From contig NC_066836.1 of NCBI RefSeq assembly GCF_001640805.2, positions 3,544,071 to 3,608,070 of the forward strand: DNA of 64,000 nt, written 5' to 3'. Positions 1 through 12,722 of the stretch are shown piece after piece; position 1 is the stretch's first letter; every line of letters begins with the position of its first letter. A model generated the notes under the pieces. That model saw only the letters and a list, made by a program, of their open reading frames with translations. It searched no databases and was not told the DNA's origin. This stretch comes from Lates calcarifer. Taxonomy: Eukaryota; Chordata; Actinopteri; Centropomidae. A program made the position numbers and the translations under genes.

Positions 1-1643
1 CATCATACTGACTTATTACAAATACAGGACATTTTTAGTTACTCTGCCAGGCTTCTTAGCTTCAGCCCTGACTTGACAGCAGACGATGTATCAGCATTTC
101 ATTTGGTGCCCTCTTTTTTTCTTTGTTTTGCTGCGTAAAAGATGCAACTAATCACACTGAGATTCCAGCATTTTCTTCTTTCTCTATCAGTTGATTCTTA
201 TGTTCTATAAAACATCGGAAATGGTGTAAACTGTCCATTCACCATCATTTTGATGGAGGTCTCAGGAAGAGATAACCTCTGTAAATATAACCAAAAGTAC
301 CTGCACTGTTAGATGCCATTTGTGGTTTTAGGGTAGATAATGTGTAAAGTTACCACCAGGAATCATCAGTTGAAAATAAGTGACATTAAGCCTACTGTAT
401 GTCCATAATCTATTGTTCATTAGTGTTGCCTGCTGAGAGGATAAAGCCTGTGTTAGCACAGATTGTATCAGGTTGTGTGTTTTTTTACTGACCCACCACA
501 AGATAAGTACCATGTTGCCTTAATTTTTAGCAGCTTCCACCATCTTATTGCCTTGAAGTGACTTCCTCCATCTGGCCTCGGTTTTAAATACCCTCCCCCA
601 AAATCCTAAATCTACAGTCACTTAATTATTCTTTCAGATCCTCTGTGTTCCATGTGTCGTTTTTCAGCCCATCCATCCTAACCAAATTGAGAGGGAGGAG
701 GAAAGAAGTCAGCAGCAAAATGCATTTTTTAGCAACTGGAAACACTCTGGAGAGTACAAAACGGTGTCACACTAAACTTGCAAATTAAGAGTTACACAAG
801 AAGTGCGTTTTGATCTGCTGTAAACCCGCATCAATGCAGCACCGCAGGGTTATAGTGAGCTGAATAGATAGGTGAAGGATTCCCAGAGAGGATTCACTGC
901 AGTTTTTAAAATTTGAAACGTCTCTTAATGTGTGTCAAGTGTAGGACAGCGTTCTGTTAAAGTTTTATTAGGACAAAGAGGGAGAGGTAGAGTTTGAGAC
1001 AGAAATGGTAGAGAACAAGAGTGGTGAGAGGGACTGGATGAGAAATGAAAGATGATTGAAAGTGAATAAGAAAGGGTGAGGCAGGCTAAAAATACCTGTG
1101 TAATAGAAGAAGAAAGAATCAAATTGAGGAGAAAATTGATAGACACACAGAGGACAGAGCAGAAAAATGTCAAACCTGATTATCTTATGTGTCTGTTGTT
1201 GTTACATTGAGTCATGACCACATTAACTGTAAGAGATAAGAGACAAAAACAAGACTTTTTGCTCAGAGGACAAACCAACAGGCTTCCACACTGCAGTGAA
1301 CATCGTGCACCACCAGGCTGGTTTTGGCAGAACATTGCTGCATTGCAAGATGAAAGAAGTCACTTTTTGTGCCACTGGAAACTGTTACGTTCATGAACTT
1401 AACTATTACAACAGGATATTGATATTTCATATATCTTATTGACTTTTTGATGTGTGGAGGTATGTAGGTTGTTAAATTTTACTTTGAGGAAAGACAGTTG
1501 GCTGTTATTGCTACTTTATGTTAGAAATGAGGAATCCTCCAGCTTACAGTGTGTCATTTTTAACTCTGACAATGTGGAGCCATTACCATTAGCTGGCAGC
1601 CTTACCTAATACAAAAGTATTTAGCAAGATAACGATGCAGTTG

Positions 1644-1649
1644 TTTAAT
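1644..1649 (-). other. possible poly(A) signal variant of nested gene
   Basis: The minus strand reads ATTAAA here, about 19 nt past the stop codon of the antisense gene. ATTAAA is the commonest variant polyadenylation hexamer. A canonical AATAAA on the same strand is found only much further on, at 969-964. Both could occur by chance in this A/T-rich sequence. Confidence 0.25.
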
Positions 1650-1667
1650 AGATAGTTACTCATGGCT

Positions 1668-1967
1668 TCACAGTGGGCTCTCTGCAACTTCATCCTGTAG
1701 AGTGTTCCTATCGTCATTAGCCAGCTGTTCATCTGTACCCTCTGGGGAAGCAGATAAATAGGAGGAAGACGTGGAGACCACTTCTTCTTGGGCAAAATCC
1801 TGTCCTGTGTCAGAGCTTGACTCCTCCTCTGGTGATGTGATGGAATGTGGCACGGAGGAATATGCAGATTGCACGTCTTCAAAAACACTGTCGATATGGT
1901 CCAGGATGAGAGCTAACTCTGAGCCTAGGCTGTCAGAGTCGAAGTCTGCCCAAGCCTCCTCCTCGTA
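1668..1967 (-). CDS. nested antisense gene, terminal coding exon (acidic Ser-rich protein)
   Basis: This is the second and last coding exon of an unrecognised gene on the minus strand. The exon follows an acceptor on that strand (attttcaacag, AG at 1969-1968) and reads 99 codons from 1967 to a TGA at 1670-1668. It starts YEEEAWADFDSD, continues through a likely amphipathic helix around SELALILDHIDSVFEDV, and then becomes a Ser/Glu/Asp-rich, probably disordered tail ending AESPL. The phase-0 join to the upstream exon at 2078 gives a 161-residue protein with the same acidic composition in both halves. That shared composition is the main argument that the exons belong together. The intron between them is only 110 bp. 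I know no family that matches. It could be a lineage-specific or fast-evolving intracellular protein, because no signal peptide or membrane segment is visible. Another frame is also open across this exon, but it lacks the compositional continuity. Confidence 0.6.
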   Translation of the reverse strand, partial: YEEEAWADFDSDSLGSELALILDHIDSVFEDVQSAYSSVPHSITSPEEESSSDTGQDFAQEEVVSTSSSYLSASPEGTDEQLANDDRNTLQDEVAESPL

Positions 1968-2077
1968 CTGTTGAAAATAAATTTAAAGAAATTAAATTTG
2001 CCATGGAACTTGGGCATATTATGCACTAATTAATAATCAATTAATAAACAGATGAATCAGTTTTGTAGCTGCCCTAC
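1968..2077 (-). other. 110-bp intron of nested antisense gene
   Basis: This is a short A/T-rich intron between the two antisense coding exons. On the minus strand it begins GTAGGG and ends TTTTCAACAG. Its length is typical of compact teleost introns. It is phase 0. Confidence 0.55.
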
Positions 2078-2263
2078 CTCTGTGTCTATCATTATGTTGT
2101 TAGTGTAGATGTGATCAAAGAACTTGAGTTCGTTGTGCAGGCTGACCAGCTCTTGGTAATTCACCTCATCGCCATCGTCATTTTCACTCTCACTCAAGTT
2201 CTTCTTAGTTTCATAGTCACTCTCATCTGACAGGAAGTCTGCATCGAGGTCTTCCACAGACAT
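2078..2263 (-). CDS. nested antisense gene, first coding exon
   Basis: This exon opens at an ATG (2263-2261) with A at position -3, a good initiation context (agcaaaATGt). It encodes 62 residues: MSVEDLDADFLSDESDYE, then an acidic stretch with SESENDDGDE, then a more structured segment, QELVSLHNELKFFDHIY. The coding sequence runs into a donor GAG|GTAGGG with the exon ending at 2078. Reading through instead meets a stop after six more codons. Spliced to 1967 it stays in phase 0, giving 161 residues in total. The gene runs antisense to pard3 and appears to lie wholly inside its first intron. Being intron-containing, it is not a simple processed retrocopy. I see no clear core promoter upstream on the minus strand, and additional 5' non-coding exons are possible. 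The product is unrecognised, and no catalytic or zinc-binding motif is visible. Confidence 0.6.
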
Positions 2264-5007
2264 TTTGCTGTTGTGTACAGTTCCCTGCTGTACCTATGAC
2301 GGCGTGAATCAGAATCAGTGTTACCACAATAAACTCAGTCTGTGTTTATTGTGCTGGGCAACCGTTTAGTGCTTTGATTTGAAAAGGCTGGTTGAGTTCT
2401 GGACTGCTGCTGAGTGTATCATCATCTGAGCCGAGGATCTGTGTTTACATAACCTGAGCTGGACCTTCAACCTTCACCTTTGTGCCAGGCCGCACTTCAC
2501 TTTTGTTTGGACCCTTTGTCTTGGAGGTAAACCCCATATAAAAGAGGAATCCCAGAAGCTGCAAAATGATCTTGTTCTGCACAGCTAAAAACAAAACTTC
2601 TTTTACATCACTTTCTTTTTATCACCACAGAGCCTCCAGGTGAATTTTATACTCATTTGCATAAAATTAAACATTTGTGAATGGGAAAAGTCTGCCCTTA
2701 TTTCATTCATACATATTTAACTTTTGAGTCGTGGTGGCTGACATCAACTGCTATCTCCCCAAGAGAAGCAAGTTATTTGTGTCCCATACAAATTGAGTGG
2801 TTCAAATGCTTCCCATTGCCCAGTGGGTCTCTGCCATCACTACAACACACCGATGGTCGGTCATCACATTTCTTTTTTTATAGCTGTAACCAAACTGCTT
2901 TAAAAGCACACGGTTGTAGAAATTAATTTCTATCTGATGAATTTAAAGTCATTAACATGAACTTACATTTAGCACAAAAGAGAGTCTGTTCAATATATTG
3001 GATGCCTGATTATATTCTAGAGCTTGACTGATACTGGATTTTGGAGGCTCGTGCTTAGTGTCGTCTTTGATACAAAATGAGTAGTTAATTGTTCCATTGT
3101 AAAATATCGTGCCTCAGTTTGTACACTCATCACAGCTCTTTACCCAACACACACGAGGGATCTTTTCATTTTTAAGTAAAATTTCATTCAGCTGTTTCTG
3201 TGGAATGGTTTTTATTCTCAGACATCAGTAACCATCTCTAAATTCTCCAGTATCATTCAGGCTTTTTGTCAATCTCAGTCTATAAAAGAATAAAAGTTTC
3301 TGTCGTGCGTTTTGAGCAAAAATATTGTATACTCAGTCCAGTGAGATTTTGCTTGGCTCAAACCAAGATAATGTGTTTGTAATTGTAGACATGGATCTTC
3401 CTTTTTATGGTGCTCTCTCAGAGCTGTGAGCCGCTCAGGGCTGCTTGGCTGTCTGTAATATAGTGCTGGGCTTTCCCTCACAGCCAGCGTGTTGGCCTTG
3501 GCCTGCTTCCAGGTCTGTTGCACTGATGAGGGCCACAGCAGGCAGTGTCTTCTTTGATCTGACTCCAGATCTTAGTTTTTACGCCGTACTTTAGATGAGG
3601 GTCTGTCAGATTAGTGTCGTGGGAATCTCAATTAGGCCTCAGGGGGAACAGTGAGAAAGTGGATTTGGAATTCATGTTTGTATTATCTGTTTTTCAAATG
3701 ACAGATGAAACTGTGGAGACAGAGAAGTCAAGTGAATGACTGAAGACCGTTGTATCTGTTTTAAGTGGATTTGCCCACATCAGTGCTATGTATCTGTTGT
3801 TTTGCCTCTCTGGCATGCTATAACCTTGTTTACTATGTGACTGCATCCCATGTCTTAAGTTTGGCACCATGACATTTGCTCTGAGCTATTTTTACCACAT
3901 GAACTTGGCCCCAGAGAATGACACACTAACACACACACAACATTTTACACACTCTTTGATGTGGCCAGGGTCTTCCAAGTTCCAACGGATACATACTATA
4001 GGAAATTGATACAGGCAACCACCACACATAATAGGCCCTCACAGACACACATTAACACTATCGTAACACCATGTCTAATCTAAACTTAGTACAGCCTTAA
4101 AGAAAAGCCTGGGGTCTACAGGCCTGACTTCTCGTCATCTTGTTGTTGTTTGTGTGCATGATGTGTAAGACTTCTTTCAGATTTTTCAGTGCACGTGACA
4201 CATGCTGTATCTGATGTGTTCTAATTACAGTGAATAGAAAAGAATTTTAATTTCATTTTGTTCGCTCGGTGTCTGAGCTCAGTTTGCTCCTTAAAAGATA
4301 AATTACATTCACTCAATACAGTTTATTATTTAAAAAAAAAAGTCAGGAGAATGTGACCAATGAAACCAGTGTTTTAATGCTCCACATCAAATTTGTTCAT
4401 GTTCTTGTGCCATAAATCAACTTGTTTAGGTTTTAAATGCATTAAACAGATTAAAGAGAGATTTACGGCCTCCTTCCCACTACTCCCAACAGCCAGAAAA
4501 GATACTCTGGAAACAACAAAATAACAGACAACAGTGACTTGAAAACAAGCTCTTAAACACACCGTAATTTGTTTACATTACTTTGTTGACAGATGCAGAT
4601 CTAGTGAACACTGGCTACTTCCTGCATTTCTGTGCCAGATAAGAGTTTTACAGCTTAGCTTTGAATTCCAGAAGCTCTGCTCTGCAGAGACCAACTGGTT
4701 TAGTTTTTTAATCTAAAGCTTTAAGTTACATATGATCTTTTTTTATATATGTACTTTTGTTCAGTTGCAAAAGAAAACAAACCTAGCCACAGACGACACA
4801 GAAGCTTTCTCTGTGTTTAGTTGCAGTCACATCATCTGTAAGAGGGTATGTTGCTTTTATTATAAGAACTGAGTTGGTGTATTATGACAATACAAAACAT
4901 CAACAAGGCCTATGCCTACTAAAAGTCCAAACTGTGTCCCAAAACATGGAGAGAAAAAGTAAAATTGCAAACCTCCTTAGAAGTAGGGTATCTACAGTGG
5001 GACAGGG

Positions 5008-5008
<1 letters not shown>

Positions 5009-5049
<41 letters not shown>
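5009..5049. repeat. (TG)n microsatellite
   Basis: Uninterrupted TG dinucleotide tract of about 20 units in pard3 intron 1. Open frames across it reading Cys-Val repeats are artefacts. Confidence 0.97.
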
Positions 5050-5054
<5 letters not shown>

Positions 5055-6204
5055 CAGATTTTCACACTGAGCTTCCATCAGCTGGAATCCACAGGGTCTC
5101 TGTGTCGGGGGTTACACAAAGCGACACAGGCTGTCACAGACCATGACATCTGTCACGACAGTCTGGCACTCTGTGCATGTAGCTGGCAGGAAGCAACACC
5201 TTGAAAATACTAATGAAACCTTTTGATTTTTCATCCTCTCACTCTCCTGTTTGTCTTTTGCCTCCTCTCTTTACCCTTTGATCGTGTTTCTGCTATTTCA
5301 AATGTCTGCCTTTCTTTCTCCCAGGGAAGCCTTTTATCTAGTGTTACCTTGTGAGTTAAACACACAAAGTATTATTATCTCTCTGTAATGTGTCTGGTGC
5401 CCTTTACAGTGAGCTGCGTGTGTTGCAGTGGACTGGAACTGTACAAGTGGGTAATGAGGCTGTAACCCTCAGGGCTGCTGTGTGCAGGTTGAGCCCAAAC
5501 AGTCAGGTCACACATAACACTGCTGAGCACACAGACACATTTTGCACTGAACTCACTCTTTTGCAATAAAGTCTGCAGTCATGTTTTATATTTTCGTGCA
5601 TGTGTTTTTACAAGCTGCGACTTGAAGTCGAGTTGTCACAATTATCTAGTGGCTGTAACTCACATTTATGATTGTATTGTACTGTGGTGAAAAGGATGTT
5701 ATTCCTGTTTTGTCCATCTCATTCTCTCATAATATGCTTTAGTGCTGCGTGCAAAGAACTTTGAGTTGAATTTTTGTGTGAAAACTGATGAATAGTTAAC
5801 CTCAACTCAACTCAACTTTTTTCTCCCCCCTCCCACTTTTGTTATTCTTCCTCACCCCTGTTCACCCTCTTTGCCTCTTTCTTTATCTCCACTTCTTCTA
5901 ATCTAATGTGACCTTTGCGTGTGTTTTTCATGTCAAAACATTTGACAAGAAATTGGACTCAATTATACAGTAGCGGTAGCTGGGATTCCCCTTGGGGCCC
6001 AGATGCTTGTGAATGACCTGCTTGAAGAGCCAACAATGACAAAATGAATGTCATGCCTAAGTGCCTGTTCTTACACACGTACAAAGATTTAGGCTTTTAT
6101 TTTTACCTCAGTTGTTCTCGTCAGTGCTGCTTGTCAAATTGTTCCACAATCCTTTAATCCGTTCTTGTACCGACTATTTTTATGCCTCCTCACTGACGAC
6201 AGCC

Positions 6205-6465
6205 GCGACCACAGGCATATTATGATTTTGAGTTGTCCATCCATCCTATTCTTGTGAACACAACATCTCAGTAATGCCTTAATTTTGGTGGTCAGAGGTT
6301 AAAGATTGAGGTCAGTGTGACCTTACAAAATATGGTTTTGGCTTTGTGAATACATCTTAGAACTCCTCAAGGGAATCCCTCCAAATTTAGCAGAAACGTT
6401 CACATGGACTCAAAGATGAACTGATTAGATTCTGGGTTCAAAGGTCAGGTCAAATTGCAAATTTT
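6205..6465. repeat. dispersed percomorph repeat copy (degenerate)
   Basis: The segment carries the hallmarks of a very common percomorph intronic repeat: a stretch like 'ttgtccatccatcctattcttgtgaac', 'atctcagtaatgcct', 'ggtcagtgtgaccttac' and 'cacatggactcaaagatgaa'. I recognise the family from memory but cannot name it. The copy is old, with many substitutions and a partial duplication of the 'gtcaaaggtca'-type block. It ends about 200 bp upstream of pard3 exon 2. Confidence 0.7.
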
Positions 6466-6467
6466 GA

Positions 6468-6782
<315 letters not shown>

Positions 6783-7109
6783 TGAGAAGTTATGAATAAG
6801 AAGCTTTGGTTATTTCCTGTCATCCTCTGTTGTTTCAGAGCTTTAACAGAACAGTTGATGAGGGAAGCCTACTTTCACAACTTTTGTGATTTTTCACATC
6901 AGGGCGAATACCATTTGGAAATCATACTTTATCCCAACATTTCACTTTCCCCTCATTTTGCAAGCTTGCATGTCTGAGCAGTCTGACTGCAATGAGTTTT
7001 ATAGTGTATATAGTTTCAAGACTGGTGATGATATTTATGGAAAACTCATTTGCTTTGAGACCACTGTTCACTTGTTGTATAATATAATCCCAACCATAAC
7101 CGCTACATG

Positions 7110-7124
7110 CCTAACCCTAACCCT
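7110..7124 (-). repeat. short telomere-like (CCCTAA) motif
   Basis: Two and a half CCCTAA units (CCTAACCCTAACCCT), with degenerate 'cccaaccataacc' just before. They may be an old degenerate interstitial telomeric tract or chance. Confidence 0.45.
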
Positions 7125-8630
7125 CACCTTCCACCGATCTTATCCTTAAATATGGACCCAAAAATCAGCTTTTCACCAACTGGGGCACAGCTTTTGGAGG
7201 CCAATCAACTGGTCTTTAGTCAAAAGCAGCCTATGACAGACACACACACACATGTACACACAAACTATAACAGAGAGGGGTCACTAAGACAGAGGTGTCA
7301 AACACAGCAGTCATGTTATTTTGTCCATTTATCTCCCTCTTTTGCCAGCTGCATTTTACATCCATCACATCAATCAAATTACCGCTAGAGGACACAATGA
7401 AAGAAAGACCTACCTTAAATTAAATTTTCCCGTGACAGCAGCTGAGCTTAACATCAGCAAACAGACTGTCAGTAGTAAGCATCTGCCTGAGGTCAGAGGT
7501 CAGGAGCCAAACACACATCAGGAATGAGTAGACATCTATGGACACTTATCCATGACGTCACCACACAGAAGCTGGATTCATTTTCACACTTGTGCTCAAA
7601 GCCCATCCACACACACACACACGTTTGCAGACAGCCACGCACCTTTGCTCTCAGCAGATACAGACAGTGAACTCACACTTGTGCTCTCTCACACACACAT
7701 ACACACAGCATGCAGGGATGTGGGCCAGCAGAGTCCATGAACTGTGGCTCAGAGCTCCACTTTCCGCTGTGTGCTCTACTCGCTCTACTAGCCTCTACAG
7801 TGCCAGTCAGTTTGCTGCCCATCAGTCAGCTCCACTGTCACAGTTTCCTCATTGTAGTTGATCCAGGGTGCACCACCTGCCCTCTGTCTGTATAAAATGC
7901 CTCTCTGGACTTCAGTAAGCTTATCCAGTTTGCATAAGGGATCCAACAACACCGAGCTCACTGTCGTCCGTCAGGCCCTACTGGGTTGCCTTTTGCAGTG
8001 TGTCCAGCACTGTTGGCTGTGCTTGACCCTTGGCCATTCAGCCCACTGAGCATTTTGAATTGGTGGTGATGAGATTTAGAAAGTTCAAAGCAAATAATAA
8101 CTTTCCAGTGCTGAGTGCAACTTTCTACCATTTCAAAAAATGTGAGGCTGCAAAAAATCCATTTTAACAGCACCTGGTTGAGATTGGTGTGTCCAGGACT
8201 TAACTCTTATGACTCTCAGACCAGGGTTTTAATACTTTTATTTTTAGTGAAATAAATAAAGCACGCAATAAATCCACTACAATGTTTTTCTCACACACAT
8301 CATCTGTGCTTCTTTCCTTTCAACCTGCGTTTGGCAGAGCACCAGTGAGCTGTACATTACCTCAACAGTTGTTGGCAGATGACATAACCCATTCCAGTCC
8401 AACTCATTACCACAAATACTGCCTCAGAGTACACTTTACTTCCACAATATCTTCACAATGTGCCAAGATAATCAGATGAAGATGAGATTTTAATTACTGA
8501 ACAAAAAGCTAAGTATAATGTAACTGATATGCAGCCAATATCACCCTGCCTCGAACCACTCTGCTGTTGCTGATTACATCCTGTGTAGCTTCAGCAGGCA
8601 GAGCAGGGCGCTCTGAGGGTTGGAGGAAAC

Positions 8631-8678
8631 TGTACAAAAACAGACACACTTTTACACTTAAAAGACTCAGAGACAGCC
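8631..8678 (-). repeat. left arm of 48-50 bp inverted repeat
   Basis: The left member of the pair, starting TGTACAAAAACAGACACAC and ending AGAGACAGCC. It matches 10920-10969 in inverse orientation. Confidence 0.85.
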
Positions 8679-10919
8679 CCAGCAGTACAGACAGCAGGAT
8701 TTTGTGACATTTGGGACATGTGGTCCAACAGGAGACTACTGTGTGATGTGGGAAACTGAAACCAAGTCATTCTGTGCAGGGAACATAAGAGCCACTGCTC
8801 CCCCAAAGGTTTTATTGCGAAAGCAGTGAAAGTGGTGTAGATATGTGTCAGCAAGGCTGAAGTGCTGTCATATATGAAATGTACACATTCTCTGCTGTGG
8901 AAAATGCCTGTAGGGACAAAGGGAAGAGGGGTATGGAAAGAGAGAGGGATGTGAAGAGATAGCACGATGACAGCTCATCGAAAGGGTACGCACCTACACA
9001 CACGCAGATGCACACTCACACCTGGAGGCCTATAAACATGAGGTTGACAGAGTAGCGAGAGAGAGAATGTTGGCCACCAACAGTGTAAAAATTTTCAACA
9101 CCACATCATAGAAGCCAGAGGTCACATGTCTCTCATACACTTGAACAAGAGATTCTTACAGAAGTCTAAGTTTGTTTGAGTTAAAATTCACATTAGGACA
9201 TTGAGAGTCTTGCCAAACCTTGACTATGTGATTTCAGAAACTCTTGTGCCCTGTGAGAAAACTCTACTTTCCTGAAAACATGTTACAAAATTTCTGTGCA
9301 GATGCTGAATTCTATCATCAACAGGCCAATTCAGAGAGAAGTACAGTCTGTTTATATCTGCTATCATCAAGCAAACATCATCAAATTAACTGTATGATAT
9401 TACTACACTGTAATTACTCTAAACGAATGAGTGTGTGGTTGAGATGACTGGAATGCCACCCCAGTGCTCCTGTTTGACAAATAACCAGTCCCAACATGTG
9501 TCTCCTTCCATAATAGTTGTTGATTGAGATATGAGGACAATTTAAGTTAATGTTTCCCTCAAAATCTAACCTGCTGTCACAGGTTGTAAATGCAGACCTT
9601 CCAACAATCATCTTTTTTCATTTATCGTAATTTACACTTGTCTAACAATTTCTCAGTGCAGAATTGTTACACACTTCACACTTCAAGTGGAATGTACTGA
9701 AATATTTGACCACAGTAGAGAATGTGATCCTGTGACCTCCTGGCTGTCAGTCAGGATCAGTTCTCCTCATCAGTCTCACACCTAAACTGAGGACAAATTT
9801 CCCCCAAAGGCGTCAGGTGAACCCGGCCGTAAGGAAGTGTGATTGCCAGGTGTTTGACACTGATGTTGCACAAAGTTCACGACCTGAAGTCAGACCAGCG
9901 TAAGGAACTTCTGGATAACTTCACATGCAACACAAGGACAAAATCATTTACTTTGCTAATTCAGAGACAGTATTCTGGTGCTTTACGTCTAGTGAACAGT
10001 ATATGTCTTTACCTAATCTGCAAAAAAAAATTAACATTCATAAAGAGAGAAAGTCAGTGTTCAGCATCTCAAAGCAAAGCACGTGAACCTATTTTCAGAT
10101 TAGATTACCAATGTTGAAGATAATGCAGGCTAGTGTAAACATATCGAGGCCTTGACAGATCAAAGAGATGGTAAACAATGTTATTAATGAAAGCCCAGAA
10201 ACAGATAAGTGCTGCTTTGGTACACAAGAATTTCTCTTATCTGATTAGTAAGGAACTTCCTCTGCCTCAGATACCAGCAGAAAACCTATTTGTAATACAA
10301 CTAAAAACTAAACTCTAGACTCACTAAATTATGCCTGCATATATATAATATATTACAGCTGCATCTCATGTATGTGGTCCCAAAACTGAGGCTGAGAAAC
10401 TGAACTAGAAGTAGCTTCTGAACATTGTCACTACACAGATTTACTCAAGAATTTCTGCAAAGTTGATGATTATCTATTGAAAGCTCTTTTTTTTCTATCC
10501 ACACAAAAACATCCAGTCTCTGTTTTGTTTAATCTTCTGCTCTATTTTTAGAGGAGGAAAACATTGGATTCATGTCGATGGAAGTCTAAAACAGACAGGA
10601 TAAAAAGTGTTTTACACAAATTCACATTAGTGTGGAATTGGCCGGAGAAAAGAGGGAAAGATGAAGGATTTAAGCGAGTTTGTGTGTGTGAGTGACTCCA
10701 TGTGTCCCACTGAACATGACTGGTGGTCTCTTGGCAGCTGTGACTCATCTCTGCCATTCCACAGGAGCTTTTTAAAGACTGGAAGGAATGGCTGGACCAT
10801 CACACAAGGACACTTTTATTAGCTTACACTGGAATGAAACACACAGGCTGCATGTAGTGCTCGCCTTGGGAATACGAGTATATACTGTGTGTTTTTAGTA
10901 CATTGCTGTATGTGTGTGT

Positions 10920-10969
10920 GGCTGTGTCTGAGTCTTTAAAGTGTAAAAGTGTGGGTCTGCTTTTGTACA
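10920..10969 (+). repeat. right arm of 48-50 bp inverted repeat
   Basis: The right member, starting GGCTGTGTCTGAGTC and ending CTTTTGTACA. Relative to the left arm it has three substitutions and two extra G residues after GTGTG. Confidence 0.85.
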
Positions 10970-11845
10970 GATACAGTGCGTGTCATCCGTGCCAGGAAAA
11001 GTGGCGGCTTGCCCTCAAACTGAAAATGTTTTTCCAGATGCCATCTTTCCATCCGTTCATCATGCTTCCTTCCCCCTTCTTCCTTTTTTTCCACCTCTCA
11101 TACTAAGTGAGCTCTCTGCCTCTCAAAGCTACATTAACTCATCTGTGACCTTTATTAACCGCAATCACTTGTAGGAATCCACTTTCTGGCAGTTGGATCT
11201 GCAGTAGCTCAGTTGATGGTCATCATACTGAGGCCATGGAAAATATTTGTTTCTGATTGGCTGGCAAGTGTCCCTCAAAACTCTGTGAACAAACATCTTA
11301 AACATAGTTGGTCAGTATTTTAGCCACTCTTCTAAATCAGTGTGTTGGGTTTATTATACTGCATGTAACCATAGCAACAGTACTTTGTGCTATGATACTT
11401 CTAGCAATGGGTTAAACTCACCACAGCCAAATTTAAGAGATGCATAATAACTTGAACTCAGGAATAGTATAAGCCTGATAATAGACTCGGGGGTGTCCTC
11501 AGGAAATGATACTATATTCTACTATATTCTCTTTCACTGTAGATAACTTGACTTGTGTCAGCAGGCCGGGCACAGATTTAATTAAAAATGTTAACAGGGC
11601 ACACGTCCAATAAAGAGTCCCAGTAAACACATAGATACACGTCAGAATATACACTTTCATGCACATATACACACAGAGGCGCGCACATTTTTGTCACCAC
11701 TCTTCCTCACGCTCGCGCACACACGCACACACACACACTCTCTGACATACCCCAGGTGTCCGGTGACAAGCTTGTCCCTACACACACTCCTGCAGCGATG
11801 TCATGACCCTGAATGATGGCACCTGAGCTGTGCCAGCTCCGCATT

Positions 11846-11848
<3 letters not shown>

Positions 11849-11914
<66 letters not shown>
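11849..11914. repeat. compound (TG)n(GA)n microsatellite
   Basis: About 26 TG units to 11901, followed directly by about 7 GA units. Just upstream (11640-11750) the sequence is CA-rich but interrupted. Confidence 0.97.
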
Positions 11915-11915
<1 letters not shown>

Positions 11916-12628
11916 CTTGTGTGCCTGCCTGCCTGCTGCACAGCTGCGCCCACCACTACTCCATCACTGACATATCAGGTCCCGGTCAGCACGGTGCCTG
12001 AGTGTGTGACAGACACAGAATTTTTAGCTGTGAGTGTGTTTGTTTGTACATTTGTTATTGCTGCTTATATTTGTTATTATTTGTTTGTTTGTTTGTTGGT
12101 TACATGTTGAACACTTTTAACGCATGCTTAATGAATCATATTCATTGTAAATGTAACACAATGTGTTACCAGTCTTTGTGTCAGCATCTATTTCCAACTG
12201 CCTGTTTAAAAATTTAAGCTCCTCTTTTTTCTACATTTTGTTGCTGGGTAGAAAAGAGCATTTCTTGTATTGTTGTTTGCTCTGGACCCAGGCGATGCCC
12301 CGGTCTGAGCTGTATATAGACGCGTCTCACAGTGTAGGAGACGAAAAGACAGACAGACAGGAGGGGCCATGGGGTTAAATAAACCCAGAGGAGTTTCTTA
12401 AAACGACTCCTTCACTCTTCTGTCTGTCACAGAATATCAACAGACAGTCAGGCCACCAGTTACATATTTGTATGTGCCATGTGTGTCTGTGTGTTTGCTG
12501 TATGATCCTTGTGAGCTCAGCGTGTCGTCTGCCATTTAGAGCCAGTACTTGCCACTGAGCAACATATAGTAGCATTTAGTGACAGAGTTACTTGCTTTGA
12601 TGCTTGTGCTGTACAATAATCTTTTTAT

Positions 12629-12722
12629 TCCATCATTTCTTTTATAACTGCTTATCCTTTATCCCAGCATACACTGGGTGGGAGACAAAGTATAACCTAG
12701 CTGCCAGTCTGTCACAGCAGAA
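12629..12722. repeat. degenerate copy of common fish 'tccatccattttctaaccgctt' repeat
   Basis: The run TCCATCATTTCTTTTATAAC, then TGCTTATCCTTTATCCCAGC, then ACTGGGTGGGAGACAAAGTA and GCCAGTCTGTCACAGCAG follows the order of a widespread teleost interspersed repeat that I recognise from memory. The copy is truncated and diverged. I cannot assign its class. Confidence 0.6.

Larger units (their letters stand above)
8631..10970. mobile_element. segment bounded by inverted repeats (candidate non-autonomous DNA transposon)
   Basis: The sequence at 8631-8678 is the reverse complement of 10920-10969, with three substitutions and one 2-nt gap over about 48-50 bp. The outer ends read TGTACAAAAACAG... and ...CTGCTTTTGTACA. 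This is far above chance and has the geometry of terminal inverted repeats around 2.24 kb. The interior shows no transposase-like reading frame, and I see no matching target-site duplication directly outside the ends. The pair could therefore be two independent insertions of a short repeat in opposite orientation. No other copy was seen by eye in the window. Confidence 0.4.

Noticed and set aside
1589..1888. 99-codon antisense frame overlapping the nested gene's last exon
   Set aside because: It is in a different frame from the acidic reading frame that continues from the upstream exon, and its composition is unlike that exon.
2530..2545. TATAAAAG motif on the plus strand
   Set aside because: It faces away from the antisense gene, and no plus-strand first exon of pard3 or another gene follows it.
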